DNA of 5,096 nt. Origin: Rhodospirillales bacterium (GTDB lineage: Bacteria > Pseudomonadota > Alphaproteobacteria > Acetobacterales > Acetobacteraceae). Positions 1-5,096 of the stretch are shown here, piece by piece; positions within the stretch are counted from its first letter, which is position 1; each line of letters starts with the position of its first letter. A program made the translations under genes and the position numbers. Location: the NCBI GenBank assembly GCA_903644035.1, contig CAHJXG010000130.1:1-5096 (forward strand), in the 5' to 3' direction. The notes beneath the pieces were generated by a model. That model was not told the origin of the DNA. It saw only the letters and a program-made list of their open reading frames with translations, and ran no database searches.

Positions 1-551
1 GCGTGTTCCCGGACCTGCGGGCGGCGTCGGTCGAGGCGTTGACGCCCATCGGCTTCGAGGGCTACGCGGTCGGCGGCCTGGCAGTGGGCGAAGGCCAGGC
101 GACCATGCTCTCGGTGCTGGACAGCACGGTGCCACAGCTCCCGGCGGACCGGCCGCGCTACCTCATGGGCGTCGGCACGCCGGACGACCTGCTGGCGGCG
201 GTGGCGCGGGGCATCGACATGTTCGACTGCGTGATGCCGACTCGCGCCGGGCGCACGGCGCGGGGCTACACCTCGCGCGGCGTGCTGAACCTGCGCAACG
301 CCCGCCATGCCGAGGACGCCGGGCCGCTCGACGCGCACTGCGCCTGCACCGCTTGCACCCGGCACAGCCGCGCCTACCTCCACCATCTGTTCCGGGCGAA
401 CGAGATGCTCGGGCCGATGCTGCTGACGCAGCACAACCTGACGTATTACCAGTCCCTGATGCGCGGCATGCGCGCGGCGATCACCGGGCGCCGGCTCGAC
501 GCCCACGCCGCCGAGGTCCGCGCCGCCTGGGCTGCCGGGGAACCGAGATGA
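1..551 (+). CDS. tgt: Queuine/preQ1 tRNA-guanine transglycosylase, C-terminal half (5' end outside window)
   Basis: Tgt exchanges guanine-34 in the anticodon of tRNAs for Asp, Asn, His and Tyr with preQ1, the base-insertion step of queuosine synthesis. About 182 codons are visible, roughly half of the usual ~380, and the frame is open at the left edge, so the GTG at position 3 is an internal valine, not a start. Seen in order: the GGLAVGE loop (window residues 24-30), a [11 protein letters not shown] segment, and [10 protein letters not shown], whose second Asp (codon 225-227) matches the nucleophilic Asp of the family (Asp280 of Zymomonas Tgt). The zinc site follows as CxCxxC, with a His 26 residues after the last Cys, the same spacing as known Tgt. 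The C-terminal helix region (YYQSLM) is intact. The stop overlaps the queF start as ATGA. Identity is very secure; an archaeal-type enzyme is excluded by the bacterial zinc and active-site motifs. Confidence 0.97.
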   Translation, partial: VFPDLRAASVEALTPIGFEGYAVGGLAVGEGQATMLSVLDSTVPQLPADRPRYLMGVGTPDDLLAAVARGIDMFDCVMPTRAGRTARGYTSRGVLNLRNARHAEDAGPLDAHCACTACTRHSRAYLHHLFRANEMLGPMLLTQHNLTYYQSLMRGMRAAITGRRLDAHAAEVRAAWAAGEPR

Positions 552-1006
552 CCGACTACACCGTCCTGACCCAGCTCGGCGCCGCGACCGTGGCGCCCGC
601 CTCGCCCGACGCCGCGGTGCTGGAGCGGGTGGGCAACCCGCAGCCCGGCCTGGCCTACCTCGTCCGGTTCACCTGCCCGGAGTTCACCTCGCTCTGCCCG
701 CTGACCGGCCAGCCGGACTTCGCGCATGTCGTGCTGGACTACGTGCCGGACGAGTGGATCGTGGAGAGCAAGTCGCTGAAGCTGTTCCTGGCCAGCTTCC
801 GCAACCACGGCGCGTTCCACGAGGCCTGCACGATGGAGGTGGCGCGCCGGGTGGTGGAGGCGGTCGCGCCGCGCTGGCTGCGCATCGGCGCCTACTGGTA
901 TCCTCGCGGCGGCATTCCCATCGACGTATTCTGGCAGACCGGCGCGCCGCCCGAGGGCGTGTGGCTGCCCGACCAGGGCGTGGCGCCCTACCGCGGGCGT
1001 GGCTGA
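548..1006 (+). CDS. queF: NADPH-dependent preQ0 reductase, type I QueF
   Basis: QueF reduces the nitrile of 7-cyano-7-deazaguanine (preQ0) to the aminomethyl group of preQ1, the substrate of the Tgt encoded just upstream; it is cytosolic. The product is 152 residues, the size of the short, single-domain YkvM-like class. Cys50 and Asp57 (in CPLTGQPD) and Glu92 match Cys55, Asp62 and Glu97 of the Bacillus enzyme at a constant offset of 5. The QueF signature ESKSLKLF sits at 73-80 and the conserved [15 protein letters not shown] stretch near the C-terminus. The start is ATG 548, overlapping the tgt stop, with a purine-rich GGGGAA at 537-542 as a modest ribosome site. A longer in-frame version from 353 would run inside tgt and carries no family sequence, so I rejected it. 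Homology to GTP cyclohydrolase I is expected, but the ESKSLK motif and active-site Cys decide for QueF. Confidence 0.97.
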   Translation: MTDYTVLTQLGAATVAPASPDAAVLERVGNPQPGLAYLVRFTCPEFTSLCPLTGQPDFAHVVLDYVPDEWIVESKSLKLFLASFRNHGAFHEACTMEVARRVVEAVAPRWLRIGAYWYPRGGIPIDVFWQTGAPPEGVWLPDQGVAPYRGRG

Positions 1007-2075
1007 GCAAGCCGGCAACACGGTGACAACGCCCGGCGCCACCGCGAGGCAACGCATCCGCGAAAAGGCGCTGGCCTTGGGCTTCCACGCCGTGGGCTTC
1101 GCACCGGCCACCCTCGGACCGGAAGCGCGAACCCGGCTCATGGCGTTCCTGGCCGCCGGCCAGCATGGCGACATGGGATGGCTCGCAGACCGCGCGGAGC
1201 AGCGCGCCCACCCGCAGGCGCTGTGGCCCGAGGCGCGCAGCGTGGTCGCGGTCGGCCTGTCCTATGCACCCGATGACGACCCCCTCGCGGCGCTGGCCCG
1301 GCCGGACCGCGGCAACATCTCGGTTTACGCTCGCAACCGAGATTATCACGACGTGGTCAAGGGAATGCTGAAACACCTCGGCGCCTTCATCGCCAGCCGC
1401 TTCGGGCCGCATGTGAAGGTGTTCGTGGACACCGCGCCCTTGATGGAAAAGCCGCTGGCGCAGCAGGCCGGGCTGGGCTGGCAGGGCAAGCACACCAACC
1501 TGGTGTCGCGGGCGCATGGTTCCTGGCTGTTCCTGGGCGAGGTGCTGACGACGCTCGACCTGCCGCCGGACGCGACGCACCCCGACCATTGCGGCACCTG
1601 CGCCCGCTGCATGGCCGCCTGCCCGACCGATGCGTTCCCGGCGCCGTACCGCCTGGATGCGACGCGCTGCATCTCGTACCTCACCATCGAGCACGCCGGG
1701 CCGATCCCGCCGGCGCTGCGCCCGCTGATGGGCAACCGCATCTATGGATGCGACGACTGCCTCGCCGCCTGCCCGTGGAACCGCTTTGCCCACGCGGCGC
1801 ACCCCAAGCTGCAGGCGCGTGACGACCTGCGGGCGCCGGCGCTGGCGGAGCTTTCGACATTGGACGACGCCGGGTTCCGCGCCCGGTTCGCCGGCGGCCC
1901 GGTGAAGCGCATCGGGCGCGACCGTTTCGTGCGCAACGTGCTCGTGGCCATCGGCAACTCCGGCGACCCCGCCCTGCTCCCCGCGGCGGAGCGCCTGCAA
2001 GCGGACGCGAATCCCGTGGTGGCCGAGGCAGCCGATTGGGCGGTCGCGCGTTTGCAGGGCGGAGGCACCCCATGA
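999..2075 (+). CDS. queG: Epoxyqueuosine reductase QueG
   Basis: QueG removes the epoxide oxygen of epoxyqueuosine in tRNA to give queuosine, using cobalamin and two [4Fe-4S] clusters. The product is 358 residues from GTG 999. Motifs, in this numbering: VDTAP with Asp144, matching the conserved catalytic Asp near 134 in characterised QueG; the [10 protein letters not shown] loop; ferredoxin-like CxxCxxCxxxCP with Cys198, 201, 204 and 208; Cys224 in CISYLTIEH; and Cys251, 254 and 258 in [11 protein letters not shown]. All eight cluster cysteines are present. The C-terminal ~60 residues ([14 protein letters not shown] onward) look like the HEAT-type helical repeat seen in longer QueG proteins. 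The start is uncertain: GTG 999 overlaps queF by 8 nt, GTG 1023 is also in frame, and neither has a clear Shine-Dalgarno. The first ATG (1140) would cut conserved N-terminal sequence. The stop overlaps fumC as ATGA. QueH, an unrelated alternative, is excluded. Confidence 0.96.
   Translation: MAEQAGNTVTTPGATARQRIREKALALGFHAVGFAPATLGPEARTRLMAFLAAGQHGDMGWLADRAEQRAHPQALWPEARSVVAVGLSYAPDDDPLAALARPDRGNISVYARNRDYHDVVKGMLKHLGAFIASRFGPHVKVFVDTAPLMEKPLAQQAGLGWQGKHTNLVSRAHGSWLFLGEVLTTLDLPPDATHPDHCGTCARCMAACPTDAFPAPYRLDATRCISYLTIEHAGPIPPALRPLMGNRIYGCDDCLAACPWNRFAHAAHPKLQARDDLRAPALAELSTLDDAGFRARFAGGPVKRIGRDRFVRNVLVAIGNSGDPALLPAAERLQADANPVVAEAADWAVARLQGGGTP
2061..2065 (+). promoter_or_regulatory. Shine-Dalgarno for fumC
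   Basis: GGAGG lies 6 nt before ATG 2072, inside the last codons of queG. It is the best-placed ribosome site in the window and fixes the fumC start at the ATGA overlap, so the unusual Thr/Glu-rich N-terminus belongs to the protein. Confidence 0.8.
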
Positions 2076-3496
2076 CCGAGACCACGAGCACCGAGACCGC
2101 CAGAACCGAAACCGACAGCCTGGGCACGATCGAGATCGACGCCGCCCGCTACTGGGGGCCGCAGACCGAGCGCGCCCGGCTTCTGTTCCGCATCGGCCAT
2201 GAGCGCTTCCCGCCCGTGCTGATCCGTGCCGTGGGCCTGCAGAAGCAGGCGAGCGCCGAGGCCAACGAGGCCCTGGGCGAGCTGCCCCCCGACATCGCCC
2301 GGCCCATCGCCGCCGCCGCCGCCGAGATCGCCGCCGGCAACATGGACGCGGAGTTCCCCCTGCCGGTCTGGCAGACGGGATCGGGCACCCAGACCAACAT
2401 GAACGCGAACGAGGTCATCGCGAACCGCGCCAACGAGGCGCTGGGCCAGCCCCGCGGCAGCCGCGCGCCCGTGCATCCCAACGACCACGTGAACCGCGGG
2501 CAGAGCAGCAACGACTCGTTCCCGACCATGATGCACGTGGCGGCGGCCGAGGCGGTGCGGCACCGCCTGACGCCGGCGCTCCGCACCCTGCACGCGAGCC
2601 TGTCGCGCCGCACGGCGGAGTGGGACGGCATCGTCAAGGTGGGCCGCACCCACATGATGGACGCGGTGCCGGTGACGCTCGGCCAGGAGTTCGCCGCCTG
2701 GGCGCGCCAGGTCGAGCTGGGCCTGGAGCGGCTCGAGGGCGCCATGCCCCGGCTGCTGAGCCTGCCCCAGGGCGGCACCGCCGTCGGCACCGGGCTGAAC
2801 CGTCATGCCCGGTTCGACGCGGTGTTCTGCGAGCGCATGGCGGCTCTCACCGGCCTCCCCTTCACGCCCAGCCCCAATAAGTTCGAGGGCATGGGCGCAC
2901 ATGATGCATTTGTAGAACTGTCGGGCGTGCTGAACGTGCTGGCGGTATCGCTGAACAAGCTCGGCAACGACGTGCGCCTGCTGGGGTCCGGCCCGCGCTC
3001 CGGCCTGTCGGAGCTGGTCGTGCCGGCGGACGGGCTGTCGTCCTCCATCATGCCGGGCAAGACCAACCCCACCCAGTGCGAGGCGCTGACGATGGTGTGC
3101 GCCCAGGTCATGGGCAACCACGTCGCCGTCACCATCGGCGCGGCGCAGAGCTTCCTGGAGCTCAACGTGTTCAAGCCGCTGATCATCCACAACGTGCTCG
3201 GCTCGGCCGCGCTGCTGGCGGACGCGGCGGAGAGCTTCGCGCGCAACATGGTCGACAAGCTGGAGCCGAACCGGGACCGCATCGCCGAGAACCTGGCGAA
3301 GTCGCTGATGCTCGTCACGGCGCTCAACCCGCGCATCGGCTACGACAAGGCCGTGCGCATCGGCAAGCTCGCTCTGGCCGAGAACATGACGCTGCGCGAC
3401 GCGGCCGGACGGCTCGGCTTCGTGACGCCGGAGGACTTCGACCGCTGGGTGGTGCCGGCCGACATGACGCAGCCGGGCGCGACCCTCGGCGACTGA
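2072..3496 (+). CDS. fumC: Class II (iron-independent) fumarate hydratase
   Basis: FumC reversibly hydrates fumarate to L-malate in the TCA cycle; the family forms cytosolic homotetramers without an Fe-S cluster. The product is 474 residues, normal for the family (~465). Key sites align with the E. coli enzyme at a constant offset of +6: Ser104 and Thr106 in SGTQTNMN, the B-site loop HPNDHVN from His135, catalytic His194 in [10 protein letters not shown], and Ser324, Lys330 and Asn332 in the mobile signature loop. Oddities: the family signature GSSxMPGKxN reads [10 protein letters not shown], the usual GNFELN reads SFLELN (360-365), and PRCG reads PRSG (Ser310). Residues 2-16 are three copies of a Thr-Glu-Thr pentapeptide absent from E. 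coli FumC. Aspartase and argininosuccinate lyase share the fold, but the HPND loop and overall match to FumC favour fumarase; a related aspartase is a minor alternative. It is coupled to queG by an ATGA overlap. Confidence 0.94.
   Translation: MTETTSTETARTETDSLGTIEIDAARYWGPQTERARLLFRIGHERFPPVLIRAVGLQKQASAEANEALGELPPDIARPIAAAAAEIAAGNMDAEFPLPVWQTGSGTQTNMNANEVIANRANEALGQPRGSRAPVHPNDHVNRGQSSNDSFPTMMHVAAAEAVRHRLTPALRTLHASLSRRTAEWDGIVKVGRTHMMDAVPVTLGQEFAAWARQVELGLERLEGAMPRLLSLPQGGTAVGTGLNRHARFDAVFCERMAALTGLPFTPSPNKFEGMGAHDAFVELSGVLNVLAVSLNKLGNDVRLLGSGPRSGLSELVVPADGLSSSIMPGKTNPTQCEALTMVCAQVMGNHVAVTIGAAQSFLELNVFKPLIIHNVLGSAALLADAAESFARNMVDKLEPNRDRIAENLAKSLMLVTALNPRIGYDKAVRIGKLALAENMTLRDAAGRLGFVTPEDFDRWVVPADMTQPGATLGD
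2075..2119 (+). repeat. Three tandem 15-nt units at the 5' end of fumC
   Basis: Units at 2075-2089, 2090-2104 and 2105-2119 each start with ACCGAGACC or ACCGAAACC. Unit 1 matches unit 2 at 12 of 15 bases and unit 3 at 11 of 15. The period is a whole number of codons and encodes Thr-Glu-Thr-x-x three times, directly after the start Met, so copy-number change would lengthen or shorten the FumC tail without shifting the frame. Confidence 0.75.
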
Positions 3497-3508
3497 CCCG
3501 GGCCGCGA

Positions 3509-3715
3509 TTGAACCTCGTCAAGCGCAGCTTCAGCCTGTCGGGCCATCGCACGAGCGTCGCGCTGGAACCGGAGTTCTGGGCGGCGCTGTCGGACCTTGC
3601 CATGCGGCGCGGCGCCACGCTCTCCGCGCTGGTGGCCCGTGTCGATACGGAGCGCAGCCCCGGCCAGCCTCTGGCGTCGGCGCTAAGAATTGTCGCATTG
3701 CAGCAGGGAGCTTAA
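3509..3715 (+). CDS. Small ribbon-helix-helix domain protein (RHH_4 type)
   Basis: The 68-residue product fits the small ribbon-helix-helix family found in alphaproteobacteria, which carries a characteristic KRS..L.GHRTS.SLE..FW opening; here this is KRSFSLSGHRTSVALEPEFW at residues 5-24. The predicted fold is a short strand (about 14-19), helix A (about 20-34) and helix B from Thr37 (TLSALVARVD), then a conserved SALRI tail. Such proteins are assumed to be dimeric DNA binders, but I know of no defined target. The only usable start is TTG 3509, in frame with fumC and 12 nt after its stop; no good Shine-Dalgarno is visible, so translation probably relies on ribosomes finishing fumC. I recall small proteins of this family near fumC in other alphaproteobacteria, which supports the call. 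A DNA-binding role, including feedback on this operon, is inference. Confidence 0.85.
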   Translation: MNLVKRSFSLSGHRTSVALEPEFWAALSDLAMRRGATLSALVARVDTERSPGQPLASALRIVALQQGA

Positions 3716-3786
3716 CGTTTTCGCAAGGAGTTGATGTACATGATGGCAGCGTGACGAATGGCCGTCGCGTTTTGTAGAGAAAACCC
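3716..3786 (+). promoter_or_regulatory. AT-richer leader before the small ORF
   Basis: This 71-nt gap is about 51% GC against clearly GC-rich flanking genes. It holds a strong AAGGAG (3725-3730) followed by ATG codons at 3734, 3740 and 3743 that meet a TGA at 3752, giving at most six codons. An inverted repeat GTTTT (3769-3773) / AAAAC (3780-3784) encloses the weak GAG ribosome site of the next gene, and a second GTTTTC at 3717-3722 could pair with the same GAAAAC. I see no convincing -35/-10 pair and no terminator. A promoter or leader here is plausible from composition and position only. Confidence 0.3.
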
Positions 3787-3966
3787 ATGGACTCGATCGT
3801 ACCTGCAGCTCCGACCGAAGGCGTCCCGTTCAGCCCGCTGATGCTCGCGGACCGTTTGCTCAGCCTGGCGCAGGATGCTGACCGCGCCGGGTTCACCGGG
3901 ACGGCGTCCAATCTGGTCGCCGTCATGTTCGAGGTGCTCGACGGCGGCCTGCCTGTCCAGCATTGA
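3787..3966 (+). CDS. Small uncharacterised protein, 59 residues
   Basis: I do not recognise this protein. It runs from ATG 3787 to TGA 3964-3966; an in-frame TAG at 3775 rules out a longer version. In its favour, 48 of 59 codons end in G or C, in keeping with its neighbours, and the sequence looks like a real small protein. A Pro-rich start (residues 6-17) is followed by a probable amphipathic helix around SPLMLADRLLSLAQDADRAG (16-35) and a second around SNLVAVMFEVLDGG (41-54). There is no signal peptide, no transmembrane segment and no cysteine. The ribosome site is weak (GAG at 3777-3779, 7 nt before ATG). It lies 71 nt after the RHH gene and converges with the AsmA-family gene 18 nt away. 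It could be the last gene of the operon or have its own promoter; the function is unknown. Confidence 0.6.
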   Translation: MDSIVPAAPTEGVPFSPLMLADRLLSLAQDADRAGFTGTASNLVAVMFEVLDGGLPVQH

Positions 3967-3984
3967 CGGGCCATCGCGCCGCGG

Positions 3985-5096
3985 TCACGGCCGCTCGGCA
4001 AGCCAGAGCGTCAGGCCCGCAAGCTCCGGCAAGCGCGCGAGCGCCGCGGCCCGCCCGGTGATGCGCAGCCCGAGTTCCGGTCCGGATGGCTCCGTGGACA
4101 CGTCGGGCCAGAGGGCGACGCGCAGGTCCGCCGCCGCCCCGAGCAGGTCGATGCTACCGGACAGGCGCGCATGGCCGTCGGGGCTGGCGAGGTCGCCGTC
4201 TCCGGACAGCACGCCGCGCTGCGCCTGCAACGGGAGGTCGAGGCGGCTGAAGGGTGACAGGCCCGTGGTCAAGGCGGCAAGGGCCTTGGCGGGGATGCGG
4301 CGGCGGTCCGGGCTGGCAAGGGCCGCCTTGGCGGCAGGGATGTCGAAGCCGGCGACCACGCCGTCGCGGACCGAGAGGATGGCCGAGCCTGAGAGCGTCG
4401 CAAGCAGCGCCGCCGGGCTGTACCCGGCCGCCATGAGGTCCAGCTTCGCACCGACCAAACCCGCCGTCACATCCACCGCCGTGTCCAGCGCCGGGCCGGC
4501 CAGCGCGGCGTTGGCGATGTCAGCCTGGACCGACAAGCGCGGCGGCTCGCCGTTGGCGACCAGGATCGCGCTGCCGGACACCGTGCCGTCGGCCAGCCGC
4601 GCGGCGGCACGCGGGATGGTCAGCGTGCCGTCGCGCAGCGCCAGCTCTGCCGAGAGGCCCTGCAGCGCCGGTGTTTGCGCCAGCAGGACCTGGGCCGCAT
4701 CCAGCCGCACTGCCGCCTGCCATCCCAACAGAGCACTGAGGGGGATCGGGTCCGCAGACCGCAGGTAGGGCAGCGGCAACGGCAGCGTTTCGGCGGCGAC
4801 CTGACCCGACACGGATACGCGCGGCCGGCCCTGCTCTGCCGGCGTCTCGATGGTCAGCTGCCCGTTGGCGCGCAGCGTGCCGGCCACGAGGTCGAGCTGG
4901 TCCAGCACCGCGCGCGCCTCGGTGGCCGTGACCTGGATGCGCAGCGACAGCGACCCGTCGCCGAGCCAGGCGGCGGTGCTGCCCAGCCCCATCTGCTCCA
5001 GCAGCCGCGGTGCGCCGGGATGGCGCAGCATGACCGGACCGACCCAGCGCCGGGTCGGCAGGTTAAGCGTCGGCTGCGCCTCCACCCGGAGATCCG
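3985..5096 (-). CDS. AsmA family protein, C-terminal part (5' end outside window)
   Basis: AsmA-type proteins are large, inner-membrane-anchored periplasmic proteins linked to outer-membrane assembly and lipid transport between membranes. About 369 codons are visible, ending at TGA (3987-3985); the frame is open through the right edge, so GTG at 5085 is an internal valine and the N-terminal anchor is not seen. Evidence is the beta-repeat texture with regularly spaced short amphipathic strands, the GPVMLRHPGAPRLLEQMGL segment (residues 16-34 counted from that valine), and the C-terminal signature LSGSAILSVRDGVVAGFDIP (231-250) followed by SPFSRLDLPLQAQRGVLSGD and a SGSIDL strand, as in AsmA C-terminal domains. 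There are no cysteines and few charged clusters, as expected for a periplasmic beta-rich protein. It could be annotated as a DUF3971/TamB-like protein instead, but the DGVVAGFDI block favours AsmA. It is convergent with, and not part of, the left operon. Confidence 0.85.
   Translation of the reverse strand, partial: DLRVEAQPTLNLPTRRWVGPVMLRHPGAPRLLEQMGLGSTAAWLGDGSLSLRIQVTATEARAVLDQLDLVAGTLRANGQLTIETPAEQGRPRVSVSGQVAAETLPLPLPYLRSADPIPLSALLGWQAAVRLDAAQVLLAQTPALQGLSAELALRDGTLTIPRAAARLADGTVSGSAILVANGEPPRLSVQADIANAALAGPALDTAVDVTAGLVGAKLDLMAAGYSPAALLATLSGSAILSVRDGVVAGFDIPAAKAALASPDRRRIPAKALAALTTGLSPFSRLDLPLQAQRGVLSGDGDLASPDGHARLSGSIDLLGAAADLRVALWPDVSTEPSGPELGLRITGRAAALARLPELAGLTLWLAERP

Noticed and set aside
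446..2000. Minus-strand open frames opposite tgt, queF and queG
   Set aside because: They are low-complexity Arg/Ala/Pro-rich translations opposite genes with complete catalytic motifs; no independent evidence of coding.
2304..2340. GCC-repeat stretch in fumC as a microsatellite
   Set aside because: It encodes an Ala-rich helix (AAAAEIAAG) at a position where fumarases commonly have an Ala-rich helix; ordinary codon bias explains it.
1742..3547. Long minus-strand open frame (601 codons) opposite queG and fumC
   Set aside because: It is rich in Arg, Ala, His and Gly with no recognisable motif, and lies opposite two clearly functional genes. In GC-rich DNA the antisense frame of a real gene often stays open.
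3758..3841. A 27-codon plus-strand frame starting at ATG 3758
   Set aside because: No Shine-Dalgarno, and it runs out of frame through the start of the better-supported 59-residue ORF.
3712..3963. Minus-strand frame (83 codons) opposite the 59-residue ORF
   Set aside because: It has no recognisable motif, and third-position G/C bias fits the plus-strand frame. It would also cross the AT-richer gap, which looks non-coding.
3964..3987. TGAC/GTCA inverted repeat between the convergent genes as a terminator
   Set aside because: The arms are only 4 bp, they coincide with the two stop codons, and there is no T run on either side.
3875..4768. Plus-strand open frame (297 codons) opposite the AsmA-family gene
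   Set aside because: The translation is Ser/Ala/Arg-rich with no domain, whereas the minus strand shows the AsmA pattern. It also overlaps the small ORF in another frame.

Overview
The window reads as the chromosome of a high-GC alphaproteobacterium, most likely in or near the Acetobacteraceae/Rhodospirillales. This rests on strong G/C bias at third codon positions, alphaproteobacterial-style QueF and Tgt motifs, and a small ribbon-helix-helix protein of a type I associate with alphaproteobacteria, directly behind fumC. The lineage is inferred from sequence feel, not from a search.

Left part (1-3715, + strand): a tightly packed gene string. It runs tgt (3' half only), queF, queG, fumC, then a small ribbon-helix-helix gene. 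tgt/queF and queG/fumC share ATGA stop-start overlaps, queF/queG overlap by about 8 nt, and fumC is followed 12 nt later by the RHH gene on a TTG start. These genes are almost certainly co-transcribed and partly translationally coupled. The first three cover most of the late queuosine pathway: QueF makes preQ1, Tgt inserts it at the tRNA wobble position, and QueG reduces epoxyqueuosine to queuosine. The missing step, QueA, may lie just upstream of the window. FumC is a class II, iron-independent fumarase of the TCA cycle.

Middle (3716-3966): an AT-richer 71-nt gap (about 51% GC) containing an orphan Shine-Dalgarno sequence and a small inverted repeat, followed by a 59-residue ORF that I do not recognise but whose codon use looks coding.

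Right part (3985-5096, - strand): the 3' end of an AsmA-family gene, convergent with the small ORF across an 18-nt gap and running off the window.

No RNA genes, mobile elements, CRISPR arrays or clear terminators are visible. This is mostly ordinary core genome. The points worth a second look are the unusual FumC (changed signature residues and a repeat-built N-terminal tail), the queuosine-fumarase linkage, and the small ORF with its leader. I do not see a convincing new multi-gene system.
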